Assembly: GCA_022495995.1 (NCBI GenBank)
Contig: JAFEMH010001241.1
Location: 1 to 64,000, forward strand
Reading direction: 5' to 3'
Length of the DNA stretch: 64,000 nt
Source of the DNA: Adenophora triphylla var. japonica
Taxonomy: Eukaryota > Streptophyta > Magnoliopsida > Asterales > Campanulaceae
Below are positions 38,640 to 50,179 of this stretch, one piece after another. A program made the position numbers and the translations under genes. Numbering within the stretch: position 1 is the stretch's first letter; each line of letters begins with the position of its first letter. The notes beneath the pieces are model-generated. The model did no database searches, was not told the DNA's origin, and was given only the letters and a program-made list of their open reading frames with translations.

Positions 38640-41150
38640 AAAGCACCATTCAATTTCCCACTTTGCTTCATTGTTCAATGTTATATTAATTAATTACCCA
38701 ATTTATAAAGCCCTTCAATCTCCCACTTTATTATGCTTCTTATGATCAATGTATTGATTTTACTAAAAAACTGAAGACAATTGAATCATTTTTCAAAAAA
38801 AAAAATTTCATAAATCATTAATGTATTGAATGTATATATATTATTAATTTATATTTCATATGGGGTCTAAATATGTAATAAAAAATGTATTATTATATAA
38901 TATTAGCGAATTATTAATTTAACACGTTGTCTCCGATTCGGGGCCGACTAAAAATATTATTTAAGAGAGTTTTTATTAAATAATTGAGTATTAATTAATG
39001 AAGTCTCAATTTTATTTAAAACATGCAAATATGTTTAAGAAACGACTTAATTAGGAGTTTTGCCCCTAAGGTAACTACGTGAAATTGCAGATATACCCTT
39101 AGTTATCCAGAAAAAATGGATGAAATTGCTTACTAGAATGCTTAGTTTTTTTTTTTTTTTTTTTTTTTTTTGATTTTTTTGCATGTATACAAGAAAATAA
39201 ATGCATATGTGGAATTTCCGATGAAGAATTGAAGGGGTATATATGCATGTAACTCAAAGTATTAGGACGTATTTGCATGAAAAAGTCGCGCATAAACATA
39301 TCATCTAAATAATAAAAAATGTTTTTTTAAAAACAAATAATGATTTTGATTAAAGTATAATTTTAAAAGATATAATACTTATTCAGTCAAAAATAATGAG
39401 AACTAACAAACTTTCCAATTATTTTCCTTATATAGTATTTATATATATTCAAAATTGATAAAATAAATATAATTTAATAGTTACAATAAAAGTATATTTG
39501 TGTGAAAAATATGAAAATTGTTTTTAATATATAATTTTTAATTTATTAATAGACTTAAATTAAGGGTCATATATGTGACATTTTTTTACCTTTTCAACAA
39601 ATATAAAAAATTATTTTTTCTAATTCACGCACATTTAAAAAAAAATTGTTATAATTTCTTATATTAATAAAAAATTGTGTCATATAGATATAGATGACCT
39701 TCACTAAAGTTTGATTTTTTTATATTTATTAAAAAAACAAAATAAGAAATGTGTCACATAAATGAACCCATTTTAAAGTCTTCATTATTGAATATTATAA
39801 CATTTTTTTAATTAATATAAATGATATATAAAAATAATTTTCATATTTCACACATATATATTGATAATGCTTCCTCCCTCCCTGAAAGATTGTTTCATTT
39901 GTCATTTTGACTTGTCCCAAAAATTATGTCCTATTTCTAAACTTAGACATGAATGTTAGTGCAAATCTATTAAGGTACAAGAAGATAAAACTCTTTCTTA
40001 ATAATTGCAAAATATACAACATGACAATCTTTTAGGTAAGGAGAAAGTAATTTTTTTTTGCTGGTGAGAGAAGAAGAGAGAAAGTGTGTGTAAGTTTGTG
40101 TTTGAATGAAAGGAGAGGAGGGGAGGGTTTTGTCTAAGGGAGTGGGGGCATTTTTGGGTATTTAAAAATTATATTTGACTGGATCAATGGGGTAATGAAT
40201 TTACATGAAATTTTGATTTGAGTCTAAGCTTGTATGTGAATATTAGAAAATTAGGTGAATTTTTATAGCATTTTGTTTGGACTTAGAGCATTTACGGTCA
40301 TTGACTTTAGTCATGGCATGAGCCTATGTGGCAACTTAAAACTCTTCCAATCATGACTTTTATAAAGTCATGGATGACTTTTTCATTTTTGGGTTTGACA
40401 GAAATCGTGGTTCACGGCATGGAAAAGAGAAAAATCAAGGCAATTGACCAATTACCATGTGAAACGTGTCAAAATTTTGAAATTAATTTTTTTCACAAAA
40501 ATTGCAATTAACATATAAAAAATAATAAAAATACAAGAATATTGAAAAAACTACCATTATTAATATTTTATCACTCTCTATAATTAAAAAATAAAATATA
40601 TTAATTATAATATAAATGAGTAGGAAAGAGAAAATATGATGAGGTATAATAAAAAGTAGGAGAGAGAAACTGATGACTTTTGTCATGAATGAAGATAAAA
40701 TTGTTTGGAGTTGTGTTATTGATGACCGATGACGTGAAGCTGAGATGGAGGAGAGAGAAATGACTTTGAAGTGACATGAATGAAGATACTGTGTTAAGGG
40801 GACTTGTGAAATTAAATGCCGTCTTGAGTGGTTGCTTAGGGAAAAAAATAATCCTATTTAAGCGGTTTAAGGACATATTTGCATGTAACCGTATAATTTA
40901 ATTTAAGAACATAAATATACAATCTCCCACCACAAATATGACTTTCATCCTACACTCATTTGTCATCTCCGTTACACTAACGTATTTGTCTAATTGAATT
41001 GATGACATGATTGTCCTTGAAAGGATGATGGAACTAGAAAAGCTTAACACCTGTTAAATATTTAATAAATCTATCACAATCCTATCCAATATAAAGTTCA
41101 TCCATGCCATCTCGACCACTCACATGGCCAACTACCACCTACACAAATTA
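38640..41150. other. Gene-free AT-rich stretch
   Basis: No coding or RNA gene is seen. It contains a T-run with repeat-like sequence at 39140-39175. A MITE-like block at about 40285-40810 begins GAGCATTTACGGTCATTGAC, resembling other AGCATTTACAATGG-type elements in the window, and is rich in GAGAGA and ATGAC words. Confidence 0.4.
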
Positions 41151-41195
41151 TCCTCCAAAATCAAACGGAGTATTGAATTTTATAACTTCATCATT

Positions 41196-41537
41196 TTTTT
41201 TTTTTTTTTTTTTGGTTACCACTCATTTCGGATTATTCCCTGACCATTACTACCGCCCCACAGATCCCAATGAAATTGCGGATACGCCCAGCGTGGCGCA
41301 CCCTTATACTCCTCCCTGAGCCTTCCTACAACGCTAGTTGAACTCCACACACCGAGGCTGCGTGTTCTCAAGAATGCCGCTTCCTTAACCAATGAATGTG
41401 CTGGGACTCCTGCGACCCCAAACCCAGGATAGGAACAATAACCACAAGGATTCTCCTTGAGGGGAATCGAACCGGTGACCTCCCTTTCGGGAGGCCACCA
41501 AAGCAACGCCAGTACCACTGGGCCAAAGCCCATTAGG
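41196..41537 (-). mobile_element. tRNA-derived SINE (342 bp) with perfect 18-bp target duplication
   Basis: TTTTATAACTTCATCATT occurs at 41178-41195 and 41538-41555, flanking the insert. Read on the minus strand, it opens with a box A-like TTTGGCCCAGTGGTACTGGC, has a box B GGTTCGATTCC about 40 bp on, and ends in a 19-bp poly(A) (T-run at 41196-41214). The long minus-strand open frame here (41216-41533) is incidental. Confidence 0.93.
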
Positions 41538-41559
41538 TTTTATAACTTCATCATTCATT

Positions 41560-42230
41560 CAATGTAACAGAGATAATGTATATTTTTAGATTGTAAATCA
41601 TATTTATGGTATGTATAGAAGGGCAAAACTTAACTTTATTATTCACAAATAATGTATTTATATAGTACAATAGTTATAATTAATGAGATCTCCTACCTAA
41701 ATATAAAATACTAGTTTACTAAGATAAAGATAATTATAATCAATTAAAAGATATACACAATCTTTACAAGAAGTGGTGATCAAGTAACATAGTTCGGCCT
41801 ATGAGAGTCTTGAGCCGGATTGACTCCTGTGTTCATGTGAACCAGATATAGTCGCTCGTGTAGCCACATTGGTAGCTACATCTCCAATAGCCCCCCTCAA
41901 GATGGGCGATCTAAGAAGAAGTACAATCTTGAAAACCAGTAAAAAGATAACCAAACACGAGAGAGTGGTTTGGTGAGAACATTTACAAGTTGGTCATTGC
42001 CCGAAATGTGTTAAACCCGAAGGAGCGCAAATTGTACTATTTTTTCGATCAAAGTGAAATGAAAGGGCAAGGTGTTTCATAGAGAGTGGAAATTAGGTTT
42101 AACTAAGTAACTAGTAGCACCAAGGTTATCACAATATATGAATGGAGCAGGAGGTAGTGTGATACCTAGCTTAGAGAGTAAGTTTTGGAACCAAGTGACT
42201 TCGGCAGTAACATTGGTATGGACCTGTTTG
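41560..42230 (-). pseudogene. Ty1/copia RNase H C-terminus and downstream LTR remnant
   Basis: On the minus strand, from about 42225 to 42020, the translation matches the copia RNase H end: AEVTWFQNLLSKLGI, then IYCDNLGATSYL, then NFHS with a stop. Below this lie a polypurine-like GAGGGGGGC stretch near 41895 and LTR-like AT-rich sequence. The rest of the element is missing. Confidence 0.7.
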
Positions 42231-42246
42231 TTTTATAAAAAATAAA

Positions 42247-42880
42247 GGATAGTCCGTCCCTCTCTTATTTTATATACTTTCATTTGTTTAGTTTTTTTTT
42301 TTTTTTATCTTTTTTATATACATATTTGTAAAAAATATCAGTAATAAAAAAAGTCTAAAATATTATTTTCTAGTCAATAAAAAATTAATAAAAAATAAAA
42401 CTAAATAAATGATAGTCCGTCCCTCTTTTATTTTGTATACTTTAAATTGTTTAGTTTTTTCTATCTTTTTTTATATACATTTTTATAAAAAATATCAGTA
42501 ATAAAAAAAGTCTAAAATATTATTTCCTAATCAATAAAGAATTAATAAAAATAAATAAATAAAGGTAGTCCGTCCCTCTTTTATTTTATATACTTTCATT
42601 TGTTATGTTTTTTTTATCTTTTTTTTATATATCAATTTGTAAAAAATATTAGTTATAAAAAAAGTCTAAAATATTATTTTCTAGTCAATAAAAAATTTAA
42701 AAAATAAAATAAAAATAAAGGGTAGTCTATCCCTCTTTTCTTTTATATACTTTCATTTTTTTAGTTTTTTTCTACCTTTTTTTATATATAAAACAACTAA
42801 TTTTCTTATGTTTAAGTGATTTTTTATTTTAAAAATAGCTTATTAAATACTAAATTACTTTTTATTTTTTCCATATTTTT
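42247..42880. repeat. Four-copy tandem repeat, ~155-163 bp unit
   Basis: Units begin at about 42251, 42414, 42567 and 42724 with AGTCCGTCCCTC (AGTCTATCCCTC in the last). Each continues TTTTATTTTATATACTTTC... and AAAAAAGTCTAAAATATTA. The copies differ by small indels in A/T runs. It directly abuts the copia remnant. Confidence 0.92.
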
Positions 42881-43069
42881 TTCTCATTTTTTTTTTTTAA
42901 AATAAAATAAAAATAGAAAAATCCGTTTGGACATCTGAAATTGAAATGGGACGGGCCGGGTTTAGTCCCATTTTATCAAACGGGCTCACGAATTTCAACC
43001 CATTTCACCCACGAATTGGTCCGTATGAATCGGGCCGGAACTGGCCAGCTGGTTTGGCCATCCCCTACT

Positions 43070-43350
43070 TTATATAACAACTCCCTTTATTAAACCCTAA
43101 AACCTCAAAGAATCCTTTTTGTTCTTCTGCGTAGGAGTTGCGGCGGTTTGATTTGAAATTCATCTCCTTAAACAGAGAAATCGCGGTTGAGAATGCCGGA
43201 ATGAATATTTCCAGCTTCGATCTCCACCGCGTTTCTCTGTTTAAAGTGATGGATTTAAATCTTTGATAATCTTCGATCTCCGTTGCCCCTCTGTCCACCT
43301 ATCTTTCTCTCAGTTATTATTGCTCTATCAAAATTAATTAGTTCATGTTG
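43070..43350. other. Non-coding stretch resembling a 5' leader
   Basis: TTTATATAACAACTCCC is followed by AAACCCTAAAACC and TTCTTCTGCGTAGG, a pattern seen in 5' ends of plant genes (TATA, then telo-box-like AAACCCTAA). No convincing coding exon follows. An inverted repeat (TTAAACAGAGAAA at 43173 and TTTCTCTGTTTAA at 43233) lies within it. It may be a relic promoter. Confidence 0.25.
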
Positions 43351-43351
43351 G

Positions 43352-43415
43352 AGCAATTATCCCACATCGGGAATTAAATGCTTGGCTAGTTAATTCCCGA
43401 TGTGGGATAATCGCT
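43352..43415. repeat. Near-perfect 26-bp hairpin with 12-base loop
   Basis: Arms 43352-43377 and 43390-43415 are reverse complements with one mismatch. They contain TTATCCCACATCGGGAATTAA-type sequence. TCCCACATCGG is a recurrent end motif of plant LTR and TRIM elements, so two inverted LTR ends or a tiny foldback element are likely. Confidence 0.85.
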
Positions 43416-43598
43416 ACAAACAGTTCATATGCTAAACTTTCTTATACTGGGCAATTTTTTTTGTTTGTATTATCTCCCTTTTTGATCTAGGCATAGATTG
43501 GTTACAAGATCCATTCTGTGATTGATTAGGAAAAGCATTAAAGAAAATAAAAATGAAGGTATGATGTTTCACACTTGTAAGTTGCATTTTGTTAAATA

Positions 43599-43829
43599 CT
43601 CCCTCTGTACCATAATTATGTTCCGATTGCCATTTTTGTTTGTCCCATTTCCAAAATTGTTAGGTTAAAATCATTCAACTTTCGAAATTGCCGAATAAGA
43701 GGAAGAGAGGAGAGGATGAGAGTCGACCAGGAAGGAGCAATGGAGTAATAACCTAACCACATTTAGGTTAAAATAAGTAGTTAAAATGTTTAAATAGTCT
43801 AATGAGACTATCATTATGGGACGGGGGAG
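43599..43829. mobile_element. Stowaway-like MITE downstream of the P450 gene
   Basis: CTCCCTCTGTACCATAAT at the left and ATTATGGGACGGGGGAG at the right, with TA flanks (43597-43598 and 43830-43831). Confidence 0.85.
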
Positions 43830-45679
43830 TATGTTTTTAAGAGTACATGTTACTGCCCTTCCGTATAAAAAATGTGCCTGAAATTTGCCCTCTGCATATA
43901 TTTTTTCTGTATCAATAACACCTTCTTTCCTTTTACCACTGACAGCCCAAGCACGAGTTGCATTTGGTTATGGAAGTGCAAGTTCAATGAGATCATGAAT
44001 TATGCTCATTAAAGATTAAAACTTTTGATTGATTCGAGAAAAGAGAAGAAACAAACAGGTGATTATCTTTGTCAATAACCTTTCATATATTAATCAATAC
44101 TAGTAATGCATAATCTTGCACCATTCTTGGGAATAGAATTTTTTCTATGATGCGAGATTGGATTATTAGAACACACACACACACACAGTGCGAAAACCTT
44201 TGACATGCAGATTAACTAATCCGTTTCAGCATTTAAGCTGGTGCAATATAATCTGAGCTCCATGTTGTGGTTGCAGAGTCATAACAGTTTTAGGAGCGTG
44301 TGCATAGGACGGAGCGAGCTCAAAAGAGAAGTTCTGTAAAATCATAGACAATGCAACTTTGGCTTCTATCAAAGCGAAATTCTGGCCAATACAAGTCCTC
44401 GGGCCCCATCCAAATGGGAGAAAAGCTGTCTGATCTTTTGTTGCCTTGGCAATTCCTTCGGAGAACCTTTCTGGTTTAAATTCTTGTGCATCGTCTCCCC
44501 AAACTTCTGTGCTGTGATTGATGAGCAATATTGGAAGCGTAATTCCTACTTCAGCAGGGATGCAGATTTCTCCTAGCTGAGTATCCTTATTTGTATGTTG
44601 ATATAGGGCAATTACAGGTGGATATAGCCTCAGCACTTCGTATAGAATCATTGAAACCTGCAGGTAACGTATTTTTACTTTTATAGAATCATTGATTTTT
44701 TTTTTTTTTCTAGTTCAAATATTTCAAGAATTTTGGGGGTTTAGTCTAATTTATTGAAATTTTGAGTAAAGAACAAAAAAGCACTATTTTTTACCCCCTT
44801 TTAATTAGTGATATTGCCCCATTTTGAAAAGTTTCTGACTCTGCCACTGCTACCGAGGCCACCCCCAAGGGTTCCATATCAAGTAAAATACATAGGAAAA
44901 TACTCACAATTTTGAGGTGGTTTATGGCTTGAAAATCAGGATCCTTTTTCCTGCATATTTGGAAAACTTCTTCTCTGGCTTTGTCTTGCCAATCTGGATG
45001 CATTGCGAGGACTATAATAGTCCATGTCAGCCAGCTTGATGTTGTCTCATGGCCCGCAAGGTAAAACGCTTTGCATTCTTCTACAATCTCTTCCATTGTC
45101 ATCGGAGTATCCTTTGAGCCACTTGCATCATTTTGTGTTATGTTGTTCAGGTTGTTGGATTGCAACATCAGGCCTAATAAATCATCTCTACTGGAATCCC
45201 CAGATTGCATAGCGATTTCTTTCTTCTCGATCAAAATTCTGAGCATTGAGGTAATTTGTTTATTCAGTTGCTTTCTTCTTTGATTCTTTTTTGTTGGAAT
45301 ATATCTGTATAATACATTAAATCAAATTTATTAGACCTATTTATAGTACTATTAGAAACTGAAAAATATATGACTTTTGTTTTGTACCTTAAACCTGGAA
45401 TGTACAATGTTTGCATGGCTTCAATTACGAGCACTTGCATCTCTTTTTGTAGTTCAAATATCTTCTTTCCTTCTTCAAAGTTGCTTCCGAATGCTGTCCG
45501 TGATATTATATCTCCGGTTAGATTTTGAAATTCAGGCCACATATCGACTTCACAAGTCTCTTCAGCACCAAGTGATTTCTTCCACTGCTCTATCATAATG
45601 CCACAACTGGTTGCAAATACTGGTATCATCCCCTTTAACATAAAGCAAGTAGAATATGCTGCTTAGTTATAGCAAAAGC

Positions 45680-45705
45680 AGAGAGAGAGAGAGGGAGAGA
45701 GAGGG

Positions 45706-45763
<58 letters not shown>

Positions 45764-46811
45764 ATAGTTGTTAAAGGTGAAAGGCGAGAGGCGGGCGAGA
45801 AGTTCCTAGAAAAGACGAATGGCGAGGCGGTTGAAAGGCGGCCGAATGCGGTAAAATAGAACAAAAGGAATAGTAAAATAATATATATGTAAAATATATT
45901 TAACAAAGTTTAAACATGTTAAGAACAAGAATTTTGCATTAAATAAAGGACACAATTTCACATGTAAATAGCAACTTAACCCAACTAAAACACCCAAAAG
46001 TGAGAATTCTAAGACAAAAAACACATTTTATGTTCAAATCAGTAGTCGTTTAAAAGCGTGAAATAGGTGAATTTGAATATATAATTTCAAATGTATAATT
46101 TCATGCATTGCGATGAACATAAGATATAGTTAAAACATCAAATGGCAAAGGAGAACCAAAGTAAAGCGAAAAAACAAATTAAATTATTAAACATATTAAA
46201 ATTTGCAAACCTTCCTTTAAAAATTAGAATAAAAAAGCAAGCAATTTGCAGTGTTTTGTCCCACTCCTTTGCCGTCGTTCTAATTTGTTATTTATCGCAG
46301 TGTTCTAAAAGACCCCGCCTAAGGGCGCCTAGGCCCCGCCTAGGCGCTAGGCCCCTCTCCAACGCCTAGTTCTAAAACCCGCCTAGGCCCCGACTAATCC
46401 CGACTAGTCCCCGCCTAGGCGCTAGGCCTGGCTCCGCCGCCTAGCATCCGCCTAGCGCTTTTTAGAACCTTGATTTATCGCACTTATTTTCTTTTGATCG
46501 CTCAAGAGAAATTACGGATATCTTTCTTTCTCATGCACGCCACAAGCCATCTTTACCCCATTTTCCCAAAACAACCCATTGGGTAAGTTAAATTATTAAA
46601 ACTAAAATTACAAAATGACCTAGTTTAACACTACACAAATAACTATTATGCCTTTTGACAAAGGCATACTCCTCACGCCTCTCACCATAACCAAGAAACC
46701 CCTCGTCCGGCCTAAAAGGCGCACAACAGCCCGCCATAAAACCAAAAGGTGGTCGACCCCTATAGGCGCCAAAACGGCGAGGCGGGCGAGAGAGGCGCTA
46801 GTCTTTCGCAA

Positions 46812-46860
<49 letters not shown>
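45680..46860. mobile_element. 1.05-kb foldback element inserted in a (GA)n tract, P450 intron 2
   Basis: The element (45763-46816) begins CATAGTTGTTAAAGG and ends CTTTCGCAACTATG, an inverted terminal repeat, with AGGCGAGGCG-type blocks inside each end. It is flanked on both sides by GA microsatellite (45680-45762 and 46816-46860), so it landed in or split a GA tract. Inside lies a second GC-rich foldback (46300-46475). Its relative sits in CTR9 intron 5. Confidence 0.7.
46300..46475. repeat. CGCCTAGGCG-rich foldback repeat
   Basis: GTTCTAAAAGACC at the left and GCTTTTTAGAACC at the right are inverted ends. The interior is a run of CCGCCTAGGC / CGCTAGGC words. It is nested inside the P450 intron element. 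Confidence 0.75.
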
Positions 46861-46861
<1 letters not shown>

Positions 46862-47587
46862 TGTTGGTAGAAGAGACCTTTAATTTCTCTAAGTGAAAGG
46901 CAGGATTTATTATTCTTCTATGTGCAGCCCATTTTTCGCCTTCTAGAGTTGTCAGCCCTCTTGTTAGAATTAGTATGAGATCATTTAGAGGTGGTTTCTG
47001 AAAGTTTCCTTGTTTGTTGGACAAAACTTCTTTCACCAACTGCATCTCCATGATCGTCACTCTTGGTGTTGTACCAGTCCAAAAGAACGCTATCTTCCCT
47101 GCAATTCAAAATATGAACCATTTCCTTATTTAGAAAGGCGATATTTATTTTTGGACAGACCAACACGGAAAGTGCAACATTTATTATAGAACGGAGGGAG
47201 TATCAGTGAAGTTACTACATAATTGATCACAAACCGTATTTTTGGACAATATCGTGGGTGAATGGATCAACGCGAGAGGAAATCTGATGGTTAATATTTG
47301 ATGGTTAATATTCATAGGTTTGGACCATGCTCGAGTCATTTGCTTCACAAGATCCTTAATGTCCCCAAACAAGAGCTTGTAGGGAGTTCCTTTGATCCCT
47401 TGCCTCTTTAACTGCTTTTCAAGCTTCTTTGGCTTCCACCAGATGGAATAAAATGCTCTAAAAGCACCATATTTCAAAACCAGAAGCAACAAAGTTAGAA
47501 AAAGTATTGTAATTAGCTCCATTGCCTTTCTTCTTTTAGGATGTTGTGATAAATGATTGATGGATAACTTGTTAAAAATTTATCATT

Positions 47588-47680
<93 letters not shown>
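47588..47680. repeat. (TA)n microsatellite just upstream of the P450 start
   Basis: About 90 bp of TA repeat with one interruption, ending some 65 bp upstream of the P450 ATG. It could serve as TATA sequence, but length variation there could also alter the promoter. Confidence 0.95.
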
Positions 47681-47684
<4 letters not shown>

Positions 47685-47999
47685 TCTCAGTCAACTGTCA
47701 AAGTAAGAACTTATATGATAGGATAATTTATTTATATTTTTTCTTTTGGACTTTGTTTGATTTTTACTTGGAGGATAGGTTACTTAGACTTTTTGTGCCC
47801 AACAAAAATATTTTATCTGGATTCAGAGATTATGGAAAGGGTGATGTCACTATTTTGGATTTTGACAGATTGCACATGTTTTGGCAACTTTCTTTAGCTT
47901 GAAGATAAAGTATTGGGCTGGGGAATAAGCATTTTCTAGAACCAAGTAAAGGCCCAAATTAGTTGAAAGTGTTGTGCATTGTGGGCTGGACTGTAATGA

Positions 48000-48560
48000 G
48001 ACTGTTTTTGGGGAGGGAGGGGGGTGGAGATGTCCAAACCAGGCCCGAGCCCGCCAAGCCCTGCACGTCGAAAAGTCCGCTTACCCAGCCCCTGGGTCCG
48101 CGGTCCTCCGGGTCGGTCGGACTTTGAATATGCCATTTGGGCCTCGGGCCAGCCCGCAGCCTGTTTGACCTGGCAGTCTGGTCAAAAATATGACTTTTAT
48201 GAACTTGGTAAAATGGCAAGAATGTCTCTAAAATAGTGCTGCAGAAGCAGCACGATTTCGGGCGCATTTTTGTCATTTTGCCCTAAATATATAAAAAAGG
48301 GACCGGCATGTATTGATTGAATGGGCCTAGTCAAAGCTCGAAAAAGGACCGGGCCGGGCTAAGCCTGAGATATACAACTGGTTATGGCCCATTTAAAATA
48401 TAAATTGGAAGCAAATTTAATGCACTTGGACCTATCTGACTCGACCGTGATGAACCCGACTTGCCATGATATTTTCAAGCAGAACCCGGAAAATTTTCGA
48501 GTAGAACCTGCTCTGTTTACACCTCTGCATTCAATAATCTTTAGATGGAAAAACAGAAAC
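48000..48560. repeat. GC-patched dispersed repeat between P450 and MYB genes
   Basis: Clusters of CCCGAGCCCGCC and GGGCCGGGCT words near 48030-48160 and 48340-48360 sit in AT-rich DNA. They resemble blocks at 19.1 kb and 42.9 kb. No gene is recognised. Confidence 0.4.
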
Positions 48561-48893
48561 AAGCATAACAGAGAAACTCATGAGTCATGATCAAAACAGT
48601 AGTATTTGCTTGGAAGGTTATTGCAATCTCTGTATTTCTGAGGCAGCAAAACTTTTGCGAGCTATTTATTGTATGGCCATTAGGTAAATTAGCATATCGA
48701 CTGAGATCAAAGGTTATCCATTTTAATCTTCCTTCAATCTCATCTTTTTTATCACAAGTCCCATAATTTACTGAAATTTTAATTAGTTGACCATTTTTGT
48801 TAAGTACATGAGAAGGGCATACACAATCACCAAGTGTACCTGTGAGATTACGTTTATTCATAATCCGAAATAAATGAACGGATTACGATCCAG

Positions 48894-49531
48894 CTATTGA
48901 GCTAACCAATCTCCAGGTATAGAAGAAAAATGATCCATCATTTCCTTTGAAAAAAATGGAGCTGGTTCATCTGATGAATTAGAAGAAGTAGACATCTCGT
49001 TAGCCTTGCTATTCATAATATCGTAATGATCAAAGTCAAGAACCCCATTGAAATCCGAGCTGAAAAAATCTAGGAAAGACTCTGTCATCTCTCCCAAGTC
49101 CGTTTCGAGCAAGAAATTCGCTGAATTTTCTTTATTTTCTTCAGTATTAAACAACGAATCCCAATATGGTGACCCTGATTCTGTTGCTGCAGGTTTCTCA
49201 GTGTCTGATTTTTCTGGAACTTCTTTGGGGCCGAGAGGTACTGTATTGGTACTTGGTGGCTGTGGAGTGCAAAATGTCTTGGAACATCTCACTGCCTTGG
49301 TTTGAACTACGCTGGAATGATCATTGTGAGTGGTTTCTTCGATCTTGCTAGTCTTCTTCTTAGATTTTTGATCGTAAATTTGAGCTTGATTAGTATCTTG
49401 AATCTTTTTGCATAAGGTGGTATTCCAGTAATTCTTGATTTCATTGTCTGTCCGTCCTGGTAGCCTCCCTGCAATCAGCGACCATCTACGAAACAAAGAA
49501 TTCACAATGCCACCATTCAATTACTTGGGGG

Positions 49532-49579
<48 letters not shown>

Positions 49580-50033
49580 ACCCTATAACCTGTTGCCCAA
49601 GAGCTTGTGAAGTCTAATGATCAGGTCTTCCTCATCACTAGAGATGTTGCCTCTCTTTAAATCTGGTCTCAAATAATTCAACCAGCGTAACCTGCAACTC
49701 TTCCCACACCTCTTTAGTCCTGCAAAAAACCAACGCCGTTTCCTTTTCAGTTCACCATGCACTAGTTAATGAGGGAACATATACTGGGACCTAGGAGAGG
49801 TTGCCTTCCAGTGTGCACTCTCTCTCTCTCTCTCTCACACACACACTCACACACACTAGATACTAGCACACAAAGATATTTTAACGAGGATATGATCTAC
49901 CTGAATTTTTAGGGAGGTTGCGCCAATTGCCTTCACCATGAATTTTAATGTAGTTGGTGAGTGTCTTGTCTTCGGAGGAGGTCCATGCGCCTCGGTTCAA
50001 ACCAACCTTTGAACAACACGGGCTCCTCCCCAT
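48894..50033 (-). CDS. R2R3-MYB transcription factor, TT2/C1-like (3 exons, 284 aa)
   Basis: A nuclear transcription factor of the class that, with bHLH and WD40 partners, activates anthocyanin or proanthocyanidin genes. Exons 50033-49901, 49719-49590 and 49485-48894 have GT..AG introns and join in frame. R2 (residues about 10-62) shows W-x19-W-type spacing beginning [16 protein letters not shown]3 (about 65-113) begins [20 protein letters not shown]. The bHLH-binding signature [DE]Lx2[RK]x3Lx6Lx3R is intact (D-L..R...L......L...R). After the MYB domain comes KAVRCSKTF, like the C1/TT2 motif, and an acidic C-terminus ([20 protein letters not shown]) suited to activation. Subgroup assignment is inference. 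A GA microsatellite lies in intron 2 and a G-rich tract lies about 110 bp upstream. Confidence 0.92.
49530..49575. repeat. (GA)n microsatellite in MYB intron 2
   Basis: A GA run between exon 2 and exon 3, ending about 15 bp from the exon 2 splice donor; preceded by a short G run. Confidence 0.95.
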
Positions 50034-50144
50034 TATTCTTCTAAACAAAACAAAAAGGATACCTAAGAGAAATCTAGATTATGTAGCTGATGGTTATTGT
50101 CAAAAAAGATCATACTTATAGTCTCATATCCTTCTGTATCATAT

Positions 50145-50175
50145 GGTGGGGCGGGGGGTGGGGGTGGGGGGGGTG
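50145..50175. promoter_or_regulatory. G-rich tract upstream of the MYB gene
   Basis: Runs of four to eight G separated by single T or C bases, lying 110-140 bp upstream of the MYB start codon on the opposite strand. The pattern satisfies the usual four-G-run quadruplex rule. Function is inference. Confidence 0.5.
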
Positions 50176-50179
50176 TCCT

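Larger units (their letters stand above)
44226..47522 (-). pseudogene. CYP72A: CYP72A-family cytochrome P450, 5 exons, frame broken in exon 1
   Basis: CYP72A enzymes are ER-anchored monooxygenases acting on terpenoids and hormones (secologanin synthase, triterpenoid oxidases). Exons: 47522-47235, 47098-46878, 45632-45388, 45304-44908 and 44657-44226. Features: an N-terminal membrane helix (LITILFLTLLLLVLKYG), oxygen-binding I-helix AGHETTS (near 45060), ExxR in YEVLRLYPP (near 44640), PERF-type FKPERFSEG (near 44465), and heme loop [13 protein letters not shown] (near 44400). Exons 2-5 are open and phase-consistent. Exon 1 carries a 14-bp tandem duplication at about 47284-47311 that shifts the frame before its end, so the normal spliced mRNA would terminate early. 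Without it the protein would be about 522 aa, normal for the family. It is either a recent pseudogene or null allele, or an assembly error. Confidence 0.88.

Noticed and set aside
41216..41533. 105-residue minus-strand open frame
   Set aside because: It lies wholly inside a SINE defined by an 18-bp target duplication; tRNA-like boxes and the poly(A) explain the sequence.
48541..48861. 106-residue minus-strand open frame just downstream of the MYB gene
   Set aside because: No recognisable domain; position fits MYB 3' untranslated or intergenic sequence.
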